This document shows, in pieces, positions 7,742 to 16,146 of a DNA stretch of 64,000 nucleotides (the first letter of the stretch is position 1; the number at the start of each line of letters is the position of its first letter). The stretch is from contig CAZKUR010000009.1 of assembly GCA_964556005.1 (NCBI GenBank), positions 13,816 to 77,815 of the forward strand, read 5' to 3'. Source of the stretch: CAZKUR01 sp964556005 (lineage in GTDB: Bacteria; Bacteroidota; Ignavibacteria; Ignavibacteriales; Ignavibacteriaceae). Made by a program: the position numbers and the translations under genes. The notes under the pieces were generated by a model. The model saw only the letters and a list, made by a program, of their open reading frames with translations, had not been told where the DNA came from and made no database searches.

Positions 7742-8014
7742 TTATTCCGTTATCTGGACAACGGAGTCGACAGGGCAAACACTTACACACTGAGGTTCAT
7801 CATGAACCCCTTCACATTCTTTACATTTATCGGGGACAATGTAAAAATAATCACTTGAATAAAAACCATCTTTACCTGACGGGGCAGTTTCACCTTCACC
7901 ATAAGATTTTCCATCCAACTCCCAATTATTTCCGCCTTCATAGATAGCATCATTCGGACATTCAGGTTCGCAGGCTCCACAATTGATACATTCTTCCGTT
8001 ATTTTGTAAGCCAT
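7742..8014 (-). CDS. 2[4Fe-4S] dicluster ferredoxin (shorter paralogue)
   Basis: This is a 90-residue electron carrier. The first cluster motif is C-I-N-C-G-A-C-E-P-E-C-P (about 10-21). The second has an insertion, C-K-E-C-x8-C-V-S-V-C-P-V-D (about 64-83), the Allochromatium/YfhL-like pattern. A loop of about 35 residues separates them. It closely parallels the ferredoxin at 8317-8649 but lacks that protein's acidic C-terminal tail. AAAGGAGA precedes the ATG. A TTGACA lies at 8100-8105, but the best -10 (TATAAG, 8074-8079) is 20 bases away. Likely partners are pyruvate or 2-oxoacid ferredoxin oxidoreductases, none of which are in the window. Confidence 0.93.
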   Translation of the reverse strand: MAYKITEECINCGACEPECPNDAIYEGGNNWELDGKSYGEGETAPSGKDGFYSSDYFYIVPDKCKECEGVHDEPQCVSVCPVDSVVQITE

Positions 8015-8073
8015 TTTTTATTCTCCTTTTAGCTCTGTTGTGAATTCAATATTTATTTCAAATTTTTTATTTG

Positions 8074-8105
8074 CTTATACAAGTACTAAATCTGTGCCAT
8101 GTCAA
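8074..8105 (-). promoter_or_regulatory. weak candidate promoter of the shorter ferredoxin gene
   Basis: A perfect TTGACA (8100-8105, minus strand) is followed after 20 bases by TATAAG (8074-8079). The spacing is longer than the usual 16-19, so the site is doubtful. The 302-base gap 8015-8316 otherwise contains only the terminator of the upstream ferredoxin gene. Confidence 0.25.
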
Positions 8106-8268
8106 TTAGACTTTAGGCATTATCCTTAATATTCATTTTTTCATGGTTAAGCTGATTTTATAGACGATTGATTATTTGGATTGGAAAAGGGTTTTCAATT
8201 ATGAGAAACAGGCCAGATTTAATTTCTCTCAATTTGGAGAGAACATTTTATTTGAATTTTGCATAAAA

Positions 8269-8292
8269 AAAGGCACCTCTTGCGGTGCCTTT
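8269..8292 (-). terminator. intrinsic terminator of the longer ferredoxin gene
   Basis: AAAGGCACC and GGTGCCTTT form a perfect 9-bp stem with a 6-base loop, and on the minus strand the stem runs into TTTTTT. It lies about 25 bases after the stop codon of the ferredoxin at 8317-8649 and separates the two ferredoxin genes into different transcripts. Confidence 0.9.
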
Positions 8293-8316
8293 AAAAATTA
8301 ACATCTAATATTGAAA

Positions 8317-8649
8317 TTATCGGCCTAAACCATCAAGATATTCTTTTTTCTTCAATAACGTTTCTTCATCTTCTTCATGATTCGGATCAGGAAGACAGCA
8401 GTCTACAGGACATACAGCAGCACATTGTGGTTCATCGTGGAATCCTTTGCATTCGGTACATTTGTCCGAGACAATGTAGAAAAAATCATTTGAGAAGAAA
8501 CCGCTGGCACCTGACGGTGCTGCATCGTTTTCACCGTAAGTTTTTCCCGCCAATTCCCATTCAGCCCCACCTTCGTAAATTGCATCATTGGGGCATTCAG
8601 GTTCGCAGGCACCGCAGTTAATGCATTCCTCTGTGATCAATAGTGACAT
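8317..8649 (-). CDS. 2[4Fe-4S] dicluster ferredoxin (longer paralogue)
   Basis: This 110-residue ferredoxin has C-I-N-C-G-A-C-E-P-E-C-P (about 11-22) and C-T-E-C-x8-C-A-A-V-C-P-V-D (about 65-84), followed by an acidic tail with H-E-E-D-E-E-T and ending G-L-G-R. The first 20 cluster residues are identical to the neighbour at 7742-8014, so the two are tandem duplicates. AAGGAG lies before the ATG start. The tail resembles Chlorobi ferredoxins that serve pyruvate:ferredoxin oxidoreductase, but the specific partner cannot be read here. Confidence 0.93.
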   Translation of the reverse strand: MSLLITEECINCGACEPECPNDAIYEGGAEWELAGKTYGENDAAPSGASGFFSNDFFYIVSDKCTECKGFHDEPQCAAVCPVDCCLPDPNHEEDEETLLKKKEYLDGLGR

Positions 8650-8829
8650 TTAATTTTTCTCCTTAATATTCATTGTTGTATAAAGTAAAAACAATTTCCA
8701 CGCCAGTTGATTTCCACATTGCAGGATAATTTTAACTTTACTTCATTCTCACGTCTGAAAAAGTATTTAATTACTTTGCAATTTTAATAAAAGAAATTAC
8801 TAACATCAATAAATATTGAACTAATAATA

Positions 8830-9669
8830 CTAAGGCTTCACACCCCTAAATTTTGTTTGTAAAAATAAAAGAGCCGAATTTGCAATTTTTAAATTTTCTT
8901 CCTTCGCAAATTTTTCGGCATTCTGCAGGTTGCCGTTATAAAATCTCAACCATAATAAATTTCCGATTACAAAACCGTCGAAGATCCTGTTTTCAGCGAA
9001 AGCATTAATTGTCAAATACCCTGAAAGAATATTCCAGCCTAAAGAGAGTAATCCGCTTAAATAGTTGCCGGTATAAATTTGTCCTGCTCCAGGAATTATA
9101 TAGGATAATGCTTTTACAAATGTAACCGGGTATTTTTCATCTTCAACTTTTTGAGCTAATTGAGTTAATGATTTTGCCGAATCAACTTTACCCCATGAAT
9201 TAGCTGCTTTACCCCATTTATCGTTCAGAGCATATGCCCAGCCGCGCCAATAATTTATTTGCTGCTCTGTTGCAAATCTTTTTGCGGAACTTAAAGAATC
9301 CAATAATTGAAGTGCACGTATAAAAGTTTTTCTTAAAATATTCGATCTTATAATTTCAATTTTCGAATTAGAAATCTGCATTGAATCCTTTGCATTAATT
9401 TCAGCCAAAGTGAAATACAAAATCGCATCGGAAAATTTAGCTCCTTCTTTATAACTTTCTCCTATCATAAAATTTGCCGAATAACCGTATAAATTTTTTT
9501 TATCGAAGAATAAAAGTCGTTTTAATTCTGTTATTGAATCGTAATATTTTTCTTCATTGAAAAGTTTTTTGCAGTATTCAAATTGGTTGGTAAGATCGGA
9601 CTGAGCAAACGACTTCAGCGGAAGAAGAAGAATAAAAAAGCAAATAATTTTTAGAGTAATATTTTTCAT
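8830..9669 (-). CDS. exported TPR / P-G-A-G-Q membrane protein A
   Basis: The 279-residue protein has a signal peptide (about 1-22), then helical repeats of TPR type (about 25-180, including F-N-E-E-K-Y-Y-D-S-I and A-Y-A-L-N-D-K-W-G-K-A-A). A C-terminal membrane part begins I-I-P-G-A-G-Q-I-Y-T-G and contains one or two hydrophobic segments (about 195-245). The P-G-x-G-x-x-Y-x-G motif is found in DUF5683/TM2-like envelope proteins. It lies 3 bases downstream of a paralogue with the same layout, in a yidD-like/TPR/TPR unit. Function unknown. Confidence 0.7.
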   Translation of the reverse strand: MKNITLKIICFFILLLPLKSFAQSDLTNQFEYCKKLFNEEKYYDSITELKRLLFFDKKNLYGYSANFMIGESYKEGAKFSDAILYFTLAEINAKDSMQISNSKIEIIRSNILRKTFIRALQLLDSLSSAKRFATEQQINYWRGWAYALNDKWGKAANSWGKVDSAKSLTQLAQKVEDEKYPVTFVKALSYIIPGAGQIYTGNYLSGLLSLGWNILSGYLTINAFAENRIFDGFVIGNLLWLRFYNGNLQNAEKFAKEENLKIANSALLFLQTKFRGVKP

Positions 9670-9672
9670 AGC

Positions 9673-10536
9673 TCACTTGCAAAAGTCGTAGCCGGGACTA
9701 AAATAATTTTTCGATTCAAGAAAATCTTTTACACTTTGAATAAAATCGAAAGATATTTTTGCATTATAAATTTGAGCGGAAGCAGCGGAACCGTATACGT
9801 TTCCGGCATAAAAGAATGCACCAAGGCTAGAAAATAACCAGCCTCTAAATTCATGTTGGTGAGTGAAGCTTGAATATGCAAGGTAACCGAACAATCCATT
9901 CACAACAAAAGCAGTTATTCCGTCTTCAAGCTGTCCGGCATATATTTTCCCTGAACCTGGAATAATTGCAGACATTATTGAAGCAAGGACAGGGCTTTTG
10001 TACGGCGGATCGTTTTTCCAAGAATAAAATTTATTCATCTCATCAAGTGCTTCTCCGCTAAAATACAATTTTAATCTGCTTTTATCTGTTAAATTGTTTC
10101 GGGAAAATAAATATGATGCATAAACCAATTGCTTCAAATTTTTATTGTAAGGAAAATCTTTATTTTTGAAATCTTTTATGCTGTTATTTAATTCTGCAAA
10201 ATCATTCATTAAAAATTCGGTTTTGTAGAATTCAAATTTAGATGCATAATAAAATTCAGATTTACTTTTTATTGAATCAAACTTATCAAGTGCTATATCA
10301 TAATTGCCGATAATCTGGTAACCAAGTGCAATTTTAAACTCGACGGTATCGTTGTAAAAAGATTTTAAATAATTTTGATATTCAAGTGATGAGCGAAGAT
10401 AATCTTTTTGACAAAAAAGGTAATCTGCAAATAATTTAATATTTGCTGGCGAATGAAGATCGTTGGAAATGAAATCTTTTTCTTGTGATAAACAGATAGA
10501 GGAAAAGAGAACCAAACATAAAAGAACTTTTATCAT
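9673..10536 (-). CDS. exported TPR / P-G-S-G-K membrane protein B
   Basis: This paralogue of the next gene downstream has a signal peptide (1-17), a repeat-rich middle (about 25-170, including A-L-G-Y-Q-I-I-G-N-Y-D-I-A-L-D-K-F) and the motif I-I-P-G-S-G-K-I-Y-A-G (about 192), followed by hydrophobic segments. The 287-residue product overlaps the upstream YidD-like gene by four bases, so the three proteins are likely made together. A shared role at the inner membrane or periplasm is inferred from this arrangement only. Confidence 0.7.
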   Translation of the reverse strand: MIKVLLCLVLFSSICLSQEKDFISNDLHSPANIKLFADYLFCQKDYLRSSLEYQNYLKSFYNDTVEFKIALGYQIIGNYDIALDKFDSIKSKSEFYYASKFEFYKTEFLMNDFAELNNSIKDFKNKDFPYNKNLKQLVYASYLFSRNNLTDKSRLKLYFSGEALDEMNKFYSWKNDPPYKSPVLASIMSAIIPGSGKIYAGQLEDGITAFVVNGLFGYLAYSSFTHQHEFRGWLFSSLGAFFYAGNVYGSAASAQIYNAKISFDFIQSVKDFLESKNYFSPGYDFCK

Positions 10537-11078
10537 CTTTTAGAGACGACAACTGAGGGCGGAATATATTTTATTAAACCGGGCTGCAGCCTGTAATTTT
10601 CCGGCGGATCGTAAAGGTGATTGTCCGGAGTGCCTGGATAAAACCCCGAACGAGTAAAAATATCCATATCCCTGGTGAACCGGTCAAAGAACATCAACGT
10701 TCCCTGAACAATATTTGTTTCTTTAACCGATTCCAGGAAAAAAGAAGAGCAAGTTGGTCTGAATGCACAATTATCGCCATCGACATCCGATATTAAAAAC
10801 CAGTAGGCATCGGCAAGGGATTTTAATGTTAGATTAACCGGGTTGCCGGAATCGAAATTAAAATCCCTTTTAAGTAAATTATCCTGAATCTGATACGAAA
10901 TATTTTTCTTCCCCCATTTTTGCCAATCAGTTTGAGCGTATGAAACAAACTGAAAGATTACAAAAGAAAATATTAATATTATTATTGAAAGATTATTTTG
11001 AATCCAGCAGCGACCTTGCAATAACAATCTTCTGAATTTCAGATGTACCTTCATAGATTTCCGTAATTTTTGCGTCAC
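10533..11078 (-). CDS. YidD-like protein with N-terminal signal segment
   Basis: The core C-A-F-R-P-T-C-S-S-F-F-L-E-S (about residues 99-112), followed by G-T-L-M-F-F-D-R-F-T-R-D, matches the YidD family, whose small cytoplasmic members help YidC insert membrane proteins. This version is about twice the usual length and carries a hydrophobic signal or anchor (about 29-49) ending F-V-S-Y-A-Q, which predicts a periplasmic or membrane-anchored location. The first ATG lies 86 bases inside the acyl-CoA dehydrogenase gene; a second ATG at 11054 or TTG codons at 11027 and 11021 are also possible starts. It begins a three-gene overlapping unit. Confidence 0.7.
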   Translation of the reverse strand: MTQKLRKSMKVHLKFRRLLLQGRCWIQNNLSIIILIFSFVIFQFVSYAQTDWQKWGKKNISYQIQDNLLKRDFNFDSGNPVNLTLKSLADAYWFLISDVDGDNCAFRPTCSSFFLESVKETNIVQGTLMFFDRFTRDMDIFTRSGFYPGTPDNHLYDPPENYRLQPGLIKYIPPSVVVSKR

Positions 11079-12138
11079 GTAAAAATCTTTCCACTAAATA
11101 TTCGCGGACATACCCGTATCCACCGTGAATTTGAATTGCATCCAGCGCACACTCGACAGCAATTTTAGACGAATAAAGTTTTGCCATAGCCGCTTCTCTG
11201 TAATAAGGTTTTTCCGCATCTTTCAAAGCAGCAGCTTGAAGCGTTAGCAATTTTGCTGCATCAATCTTCATTGCCATATCTGCTAATTTAAATTGAATTG
11301 CCTGGAAGTTTGAGATGGTTTGCCCGAAAGCTTTTCTTTCTTTCGAATATTTTAAAGCAGCTTCGAATGAACCTTGAGCAATTCCGATTGCCTGTGCAGC
11401 TATTCCGATTCTGCCGCCGTTTAATGTATTCATAGCGAAGTTAAAACCTTTGCCTTCTTCCCAAACCAAATTTTTAGCAGGCACTTCGCAATTTTCAAAT
11501 GTAAGTGAGCAGGTATCGGAACTTCTTATTCCCATCTTATCTTCTTTTTTACCGTGTTCAAATCCAGGCGTACCTTTTTCAACTAACAAAGTGGAAATAC
11601 CTTTATGGCCCTTTGATTTATCCGTTGTCGCCATTACAATATAATAATCAGCATTCACGCCGTTGGTTGTCCAGTTTTTAATACCGTTGATGACAAAACA
11701 ATCTCCGTTTTTATCGGCAGTGGTTTTTTGTTTTGTAGCATCGCTGCCCGCTTCAGGTTCCGAGAGAGCAAATGCTCCCAACTTTTCACCTTTGGCAAGC
11801 GGTGTTAAATATTTTTCTTTAATATAATCAGAACCGTATTTTTCAAGTCCATAGCATACAAGAGAATTATTAACGGACATTATCACACCGACACTAGCAT
11901 CGACTTTTGAAACTTCAATCATGGCAAGTACATAGCTTATTGTATCAAGGCCTGCTCCTCCGAACTCAGGCGGAACCATCATTCCAAGAAAGCCAAGTTC
12001 ACCAAGCTTTTTAATAATTTCATGTGGAAATTCTGCTTTTATATCTCTCTCAATTGCAGTAGGTGCAATTTCCGCCTGTGCAAAATCTCTGGCGGATTCT
12101 TGAATCATTTTCTGATCTTCGGTTAGCTCGAAATTCAT
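10993..12138 (-). CDS. acyl-CoA dehydrogenase (short/medium-chain type)
   Basis: This FAD enzyme introduces the first double bond in fatty acyl-CoA beta-oxidation and passes electrons to ETF. The 381-residue length is typical. The N-terminal helix begins F-E-L-T-E-D-Q, the FAD-binding middle has F-A-L-S-E-P-E-A-G-S-D-A (about 122-133) and W-T-T-N-G, and the C-terminal catalytic glutamate sits in I-Y-E-G-T-S-E-I-Q (about 362-370). Q-I-H-G-G-Y-G-Y (about 340) is also canonical. No ETF or thiolase genes are near. Its 3' end overlaps the YidD-like ORF. Confidence 0.93.
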   Translation of the reverse strand: MNFELTEDQKMIQESARDFAQAEIAPTAIERDIKAEFPHEIIKKLGELGFLGMMVPPEFGGAGLDTISYVLAMIEVSKVDASVGVIMSVNNSLVCYGLEKYGSDYIKEKYLTPLAKGEKLGAFALSEPEAGSDATKQKTTADKNGDCFVINGIKNWTTNGVNADYYIVMATTDKSKGHKGISTLLVEKGTPGFEHGKKEDKMGIRSSDTCSLTFENCEVPAKNLVWEEGKGFNFAMNTLNGGRIGIAAQAIGIAQGSFEAALKYSKERKAFGQTISNFQAIQFKLADMAMKIDAAKLLTLQAAALKDAEKPYYREAAMAKLYSSKIAVECALDAIQIHGGYGYVREYLVERFLRDAKITEIYEGTSEIQKIVIARSLLDSK

Positions 12139-12349
12139 TTTTTTTCCCTGTTTTTTTGTAAATCTATTTTAGTATTAAATTCTAAAAATAAAAATAAGGG
12201 AATAAGACTATTATAGCAATGAGATTTGAAGGATTATATTGGCTTTAGCATAATATTAATTAAGTTTTTAAGAACTTATGTTATCATTATATTTGAATTT
12301 TTAAAATCGAATAGTGCAACACATTACTAAAAGATAAACGGAATTTTCA

Positions 12350-13399
12350 TTGAAAAAGAAGATTATTAAAGGATTAACGCTCACAGAACTCCAAGAATAT
12401 TTTACCGGAACAGGCGAACCGAAATTTAGAGCTGAACAGGTTTTCAATTGGATGTACAATCACTTAGTAACCGATTTTGATAAAATGGAGAATCTTCCAA
12501 AATCTTTAAGAACAAAGCTGAGCGAAGATTGTGAAATACTAACATTAAAAAAAATTAATTTTAAAGTTTCCGCTGAAACAGGGACAAAGAAATTTGTCTT
12601 CGAGACTTTTGAAAGTAATCAAATTGAATCTGTAATTATCCCGGAAGAGAAAAGGACTACACTTTGTATTTCCACACAGGTTGGCTGCCCGCTGGATTGT
12701 AAATTTTGTGCAACAGGTTTGATGGGATATAAAAAAAATCTTACACCAGGCGAAATTTTTGATCAATATTTATTGTCGGCATTGGATTACGGGAAAGAAA
12801 AAATTACAAATATTGTATATATGGGAATGGGTGAACCGCTGTTAAATTATAATTCTACAATCGATTCGTTAAAAATCTTCGGCGAAGAATTGACGACAGG
12901 GATCAGTCTGAAAAAAATTACGATTTCAACGGCAGGCATTGCACCGAAAATAAAAGAATTGGCAGACTCCGGGTTAAAGGTAAAATTGGCATTATCGCTT
13001 CATTCATGTTTCGAGGAAACCCGGACCAAAATTATGCCTATAAATAAAAGATATTCGCTCAAAGAAAACCTTGATGCAATAAAATATTACGCAGATAAAA
13101 CCGGTACGAGAATTACTTTTGAGTATGTTATGCTGAATGGGATAAATGATACCGAAAAAGATTTAAAAGCTCTCGTAAAATTATGCAGCAAAGTTCCGTC
13201 GAAGGTAAATGTTATTCCTTTTAATTCTTTGAAGCATATGAATCCTTCAGGTTTATCTGCAAAGCTGGAACCGACCTCGAGAAATAAAATTGAAAAATTT
13301 ATTAGAGGATTAAGAGAAAAAGACATAACCGTAATGGTTAGGTTAACACAAGGCGAGGATATTGCTGCGGCGTGCGGGCAGCTTGCCTTTAAAAATTAA
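12350..13399 (+). CDS. rlmN: dual-specificity 23S rRNA/tRNA m2A methyltransferase RlmN
   Basis: RlmN is a radical SAM enzyme that methylates C2 of A2503 in 23S rRNA and A37 in some tRNAs. The 349 residues contain the radical SAM cluster motif C-P-L-D-C-K-F-C (about 118-125), the G-M-G-E-P-L loop (about 164-169), and near the C-terminus the methyl-carrying cysteine in A-A-C-G-Q-L (about 340). The start is TTG at 12350; no earlier ATG is in frame. The divergent gene is the acyl-CoA dehydrogenase. The lipoprotein gene follows within about 30 bases. Confidence 0.95.
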   Translation: MKKKIIKGLTLTELQEYFTGTGEPKFRAEQVFNWMYNHLVTDFDKMENLPKSLRTKLSEDCEILTLKKINFKVSAETGTKKFVFETFESNQIESVIIPEEKRTTLCISTQVGCPLDCKFCATGLMGYKKNLTPGEIFDQYLLSALDYGKEKITNIVYMGMGEPLLNYNSTIDSLKIFGEELTTGISLKKITISTAGIAPKIKELADSGLKVKLALSLHSCFEETRTKIMPINKRYSLKENLDAIKYYADKTGTRITFEYVMLNGINDTEKDLKALVKLCSKVPSKVNVIPFNSLKHMNPSGLSAKLEPTSRNKIEKFIRGLREKDITVMVRLTQGEDIAAACGQLAFKN

Positions 13400-13427
13400 A
13401 AATAATTCATATTTAAGGTTTATTAAA

Positions 13428-14162
13428 ATGAAAAAGATCATTTCTCTTTTATTTTTTTTGTTTCTTATTTTGATTACCGGATGCACTCAGGATTCACCTT
13501 TATCCGATACGGAATTAACCGATCCAGGTCTAATAAAACCTGATATCCAAATATCAAGGTCCTTTTATTCAACCGGTACAACTTCTTTTTCACATACAGC
13601 CTGGATATTCGATAAAAATAACAACTCGGTAAATATTCAAAACGGAAAAGTTTTAATTGACAATATCGAACTAAAATTAAAAAAAGCAGTTATAAATGAT
13701 GCACCGTATTACAGTGTTGATCCTTCTTATTTACTGCCGTTTGAATTTAACAAAACTTACACTTGCGATATAGTTTTAAGTGATGGAAAAGTTTACTCTT
13801 CAACTGTTAAATCCCGTTCGGTAGATATTGACTCTTTTATTGTACCGCTAACCCACGATAGAACGAAAGATTTACTTTTAGAATGGGGACCTGTTGATCC
13901 TAATGAAAATATAGTTATATCAATGGTTTATAATTTTAATACCGATACATCAAGTGGAACCGGCGTAAAAAATATTCAAATCCCCAATCCTCGAAGCGGT
14001 GCGGCGGTAATTCCTAAATCATATTTTGATGCATCGACACATATTACCGACGCAACATTTACTCTTGAATCAAACATTTACGGAACAACAGATGAACATT
14101 TTCGGCCTGGAAGCAAAATTTGTTTTACAATCAATGTCTCAAAAAAAACTATTTTTGAATGA
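13428..14162 (+). CDS. lipoprotein of unknown function (DUF4249-like architecture)
   Basis: The ATG at 13428 gives a typical lipoprotein signal, M-K-K-I-I-S-L-L with the lipobox I-T-G-C at about residues 16-19. The open frame extends upstream into rlmN (to 13362), but that extension would bury the signal peptide and is rejected. The mature part of about 225 residues is beta-rich, and its layout recalls DUF4249 lipoproteins of Bacteroidota that sit near receptors; the match is weak. It overlaps the downstream TrmH-family gene by four bases. Confidence 0.7.
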   Translation: MKKIISLLFFLFLILITGCTQDSPLSDTELTDPGLIKPDIQISRSFYSTGTTSFSHTAWIFDKNNNSVNIQNGKVLIDNIELKLKKAVINDAPYYSVDPSYLLPFEFNKTYTCDIVLSDGKVYSSTVKSRSVDIDSFIVPLTHDRTKDLLLEWGPVDPNENIVISMVYNFNTDTSSGTGVKNIQIPNPRSGAAVIPKSYFDASTHITDATFTLESNIYGTTDEHFRPGSKICFTINVSKKTIFE

Positions 14163-14701
14163 AAAAATTATCACACGATGAAATTTCTTTAAATAGAAGC
14201 ACACTCGATTCACTTCATAAAGTAAAAAAGCTGCCTGTTTATGTTGTGTTAAACAGTATAAGGAGCTCGTACAATGTCGGTTCGATTTTTAGGACATCCG
14301 ATGGTGCGATGATTGAAAAATTATACTTGTGCGGCTACACTCCACATCCTCCCAAAAAGGAAGTATTAAAAACTGCGCTCGGTTCAACTGAAAGTGTGAC
14401 TTGGGAATATGTTAAAGATCCGAAAGAAGTGATATTAAAATTAAAAGATAAAGGAATAAAATTTTGCGCACTTGAATTAACCGACAGCAGTATTCCATAT
14501 TATTCAAATCATAATTATGAATTTCCTTTAGGCTTGATCATCGGGAATGAAATTACTGGCGTCTCTCAAGAATTAATTGATCTTTGCGATTTTTCTATCG
14601 AAATACCTCAATACGGAATTAAACAATCGTTGAACGTTGCTGTAGCTTATGGAATTGCAGTCTTTGAATTGAGAAAGAAATTTGATTTAAAAAATAAATA
14701 A
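14159..14701 (+). CDS. TrmH/SpoU-family RNA 2'-O-methyltransferase
   Basis: The 180-residue protein has the SPOUT-fold motifs: N-S-I-R-S-S-Y-N-V-G-S-I-F-R-T (about 32-46, motif 1), L-G-L-I-I-G-N-E-I-T-G-V (about 123-134, motif 2) and I-P-Q-Y-G-I-K-Q-S-L-N-V-A-V-A (about 149-163, motif 3, with the knot). It lacks the extra N-terminal RNA-binding domain of RlmB. The target, tRNA or rRNA, cannot be told. It overlaps the lipoprotein gene by ATGA and ends one base from the stop of a convergent gene. Confidence 0.88.
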   Translation: MKKLSHDEISLNRSTLDSLHKVKKLPVYVVLNSIRSSYNVGSIFRTSDGAMIEKLYLCGYTPHPPKKEVLKTALGSTESVTWEYVKDPKEVILKLKDKGIKFCALELTDSSIPYYSNHNYEFPLGLIIGNEITGVSQELIDLCDFSIEIPQYGIKQSLNVAVAYGIAVFELRKKFDLKNK

Positions 14702-14702
14702 A

Positions 14703-15359
14703 TCAGCTTATCGAAGTAAAAAACTCTTCACCGTTGTCTTTTACATGCACAGCAAGCAGGTTTGCTCGTACCAGATTTATTAACGTTCTCGATGCTCTTC
14801 GAGTCGAAATATTTACAAGCTCGCTTAGTTCCTTTACGGATATGGTTTCATTTTTATTTAAGAAATCAAAAGCAGCTTTTTCATTTGGTCCAAATGAATA
14901 ATTTTTCAAAGCTGCGCCGTTGGAACGGGCCTGCATTATTTTTATCATCTCTTTACTTGCAATAACACTTTTATCATTAACACGTATTGTAACGACTGCA
15001 TCGTTTAAGTCCAGTCTTTTGTTAAAATCCTGAATGCGATGCGGTTTAGAATCCGATTCGGGAATTTCAACAACTACAATTTCTTTTCCATTTAAATCGA
15101 TATAGCTTAAATTATAATTAACCGGCGGTTCACAATAATTCTGAGCAACATCTTTTATCAGTTCCGCTTCTGACTTTTCACTTTCCACCCCAACGACAGA
15201 TTTATCATCGTCGATTCCGAATATTAAAAAACCGCCTTTAGTATTTGCAAAAGCAATAACTTCTCTTGCAATTTTTTCAGGGGATGAAAATTTTCTTTTA
15301 AATTCAATGTGAAGGCTTTCTCCTTCTTCAATAAAATCCAAAAGATCTTTTCTTCTCAT
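14703..15359 (-). CDS. AlbA_2 (Schlafen-type) domain protein with winged helix
   Basis: The 218-residue protein starts with an AlbA_2/Schlafen-type domain: I-E-F-K-R-K-F (about 18-24), F-A-N-T-K-G-G-F-L-I-F-G-I-D-D (about 37-51) and I-P-E-S-D-S-K-P-H. The C-terminal 60 residues resemble a winged helix-turn-helix with V-K-E-L-S-E-L-V-N-I-S-T-R-R-A-S-R-T-L. Such proteins are usually called transcriptional regulators or ATP-binding proteins; the molecular role is uncertain. It is the last gene of the secA unit, one base after mtgA, and converges tightly with the TrmH gene. Confidence 0.8.
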   Translation of the reverse strand: MRRKDLLDFIEEGESLHIEFKRKFSSPEKIAREVIAFANTKGGFLIFGIDDDKSVVGVESEKSEAELIKDVAQNYCEPPVNYNLSYIDLNGKEIVVVEIPESDSKPHRIQDFNKRLDLNDAVVTIRVNDKSVIASKEMIKIMQARSNGAALKNYSFGPNEKAAFDFLNKNETISVKELSELVNISTRRASRTLINLVRANLLAVHVKDNGEEFFTSIS

Positions 15360-15360
15360 T

Positions 15361-16107
15361 TTAGGATCCGGGAAATAGTATTACATCATTTAATCTTCCG
15401 AGAATTATCGAACTCCTTCTAATCACGTACGGTGAATTGGTATTCGGCTTATGTTCTAAAGGCGAAGGAATAACAGCCGCAAGCCTTGCACATTGATTAA
15501 CGTTTAACCCGGAAGGTTCTTTGCCGAAGTAAACTTCGGCGGCTTTCTTAATTCCGAATATTCCGTCTCCCCACTCTACAGCATTTATATAAGCTTGAAG
15601 AATGGTTTTCTTTGATAGTTCTTTTTCCATTCTCAAAGCGATTAGAACTTCTTTTCCTTTTCTTAAAAAATTTCTGCTTGTAGTTAAAAATAAATTTTTT
15701 GCAGTTTGCATTGTTATTGTACTGGCTCCGCGTACAATTTTTCCTCTTCTTTCATTTTTTCTGATGGATTTATTCAACTGCTTCCAGTCAATTCCTTTAT
15801 GATTAAAAAAATCATCATCTTCCATCGAGACAATTGCTTTTAACAAATTGGGATTTACATCAGAAATATTTATCCACGATTGTTCGGGCGAAAAAATTAA
15901 TTTATGTTCCAATGCTCGCTGTTCCATCAAAGATGTAACACGAAAATGATCGTATGTTAAAAAGGGTACCTGAAGCCCGGGAATGCTAAAATAAATAATT
16001 ACAAATAGATATAATATTGCAAACTTAATCTTGCGACGTTTAATCACAGGAATAAGTTTATTTAATATTTCACCTGCTTCATTTTGCGGAAACTGAGTGG
16101 ACGTCAT
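15361..16107 (-). CDS. mtgA: monofunctional peptidoglycan glycosyltransferase
   Basis: The 248-residue protein has one N-terminal membrane anchor (about 27-45) and a GT51 domain. Its motifs are S-M-E-D-D-D-F-F-N-H-K-G-I-D (catalytic Glu at about 94), R-G-A-S-T-I-T-M-Q-T-A-K-N-L-F-L (about 125-140), R-K-G-K-E-V-L-I-A-L-R-M-E (about 148) and I-N-A-V-E-W-G-D-G-I-F-G (about 174). There is no transpeptidase domain, which separates it from bifunctional PBP1. It polymerises lipid II in the periplasm. The neighbouring lipoprotein suggests an envelope role for this part of the operon. Confidence 0.93.
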   Translation of the reverse strand: MTSTQFPQNEAGEILNKLIPVIKRRKIKFAILYLFVIIYFSIPGLQVPFLTYDHFRVTSLMEQRALEHKLIFSPEQSWINISDVNPNLLKAIVSMEDDDFFNHKGIDWKQLNKSIRKNERRGKIVRGASTITMQTAKNLFLTTSRNFLRKGKEVLIALRMEKELSKKTILQAYINAVEWGDGIFGIKKAAEVYFGKEPSGLNVNQCARLAAVIPSPLEHKPNTNSPYVIRRSSIILGRLNDVILFPGS

Positions 16108-16146
16108 TTTAAATGGCCGAAATTTTTCGAAAGTAATATAATAATA

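Noticed and set aside
13362..13427. Longer start for the lipoprotein gene
   Set aside because: It would place 22 residues before an evident lipoprotein signal peptide and overlap rlmN; ATG 13428 explains the lipobox.
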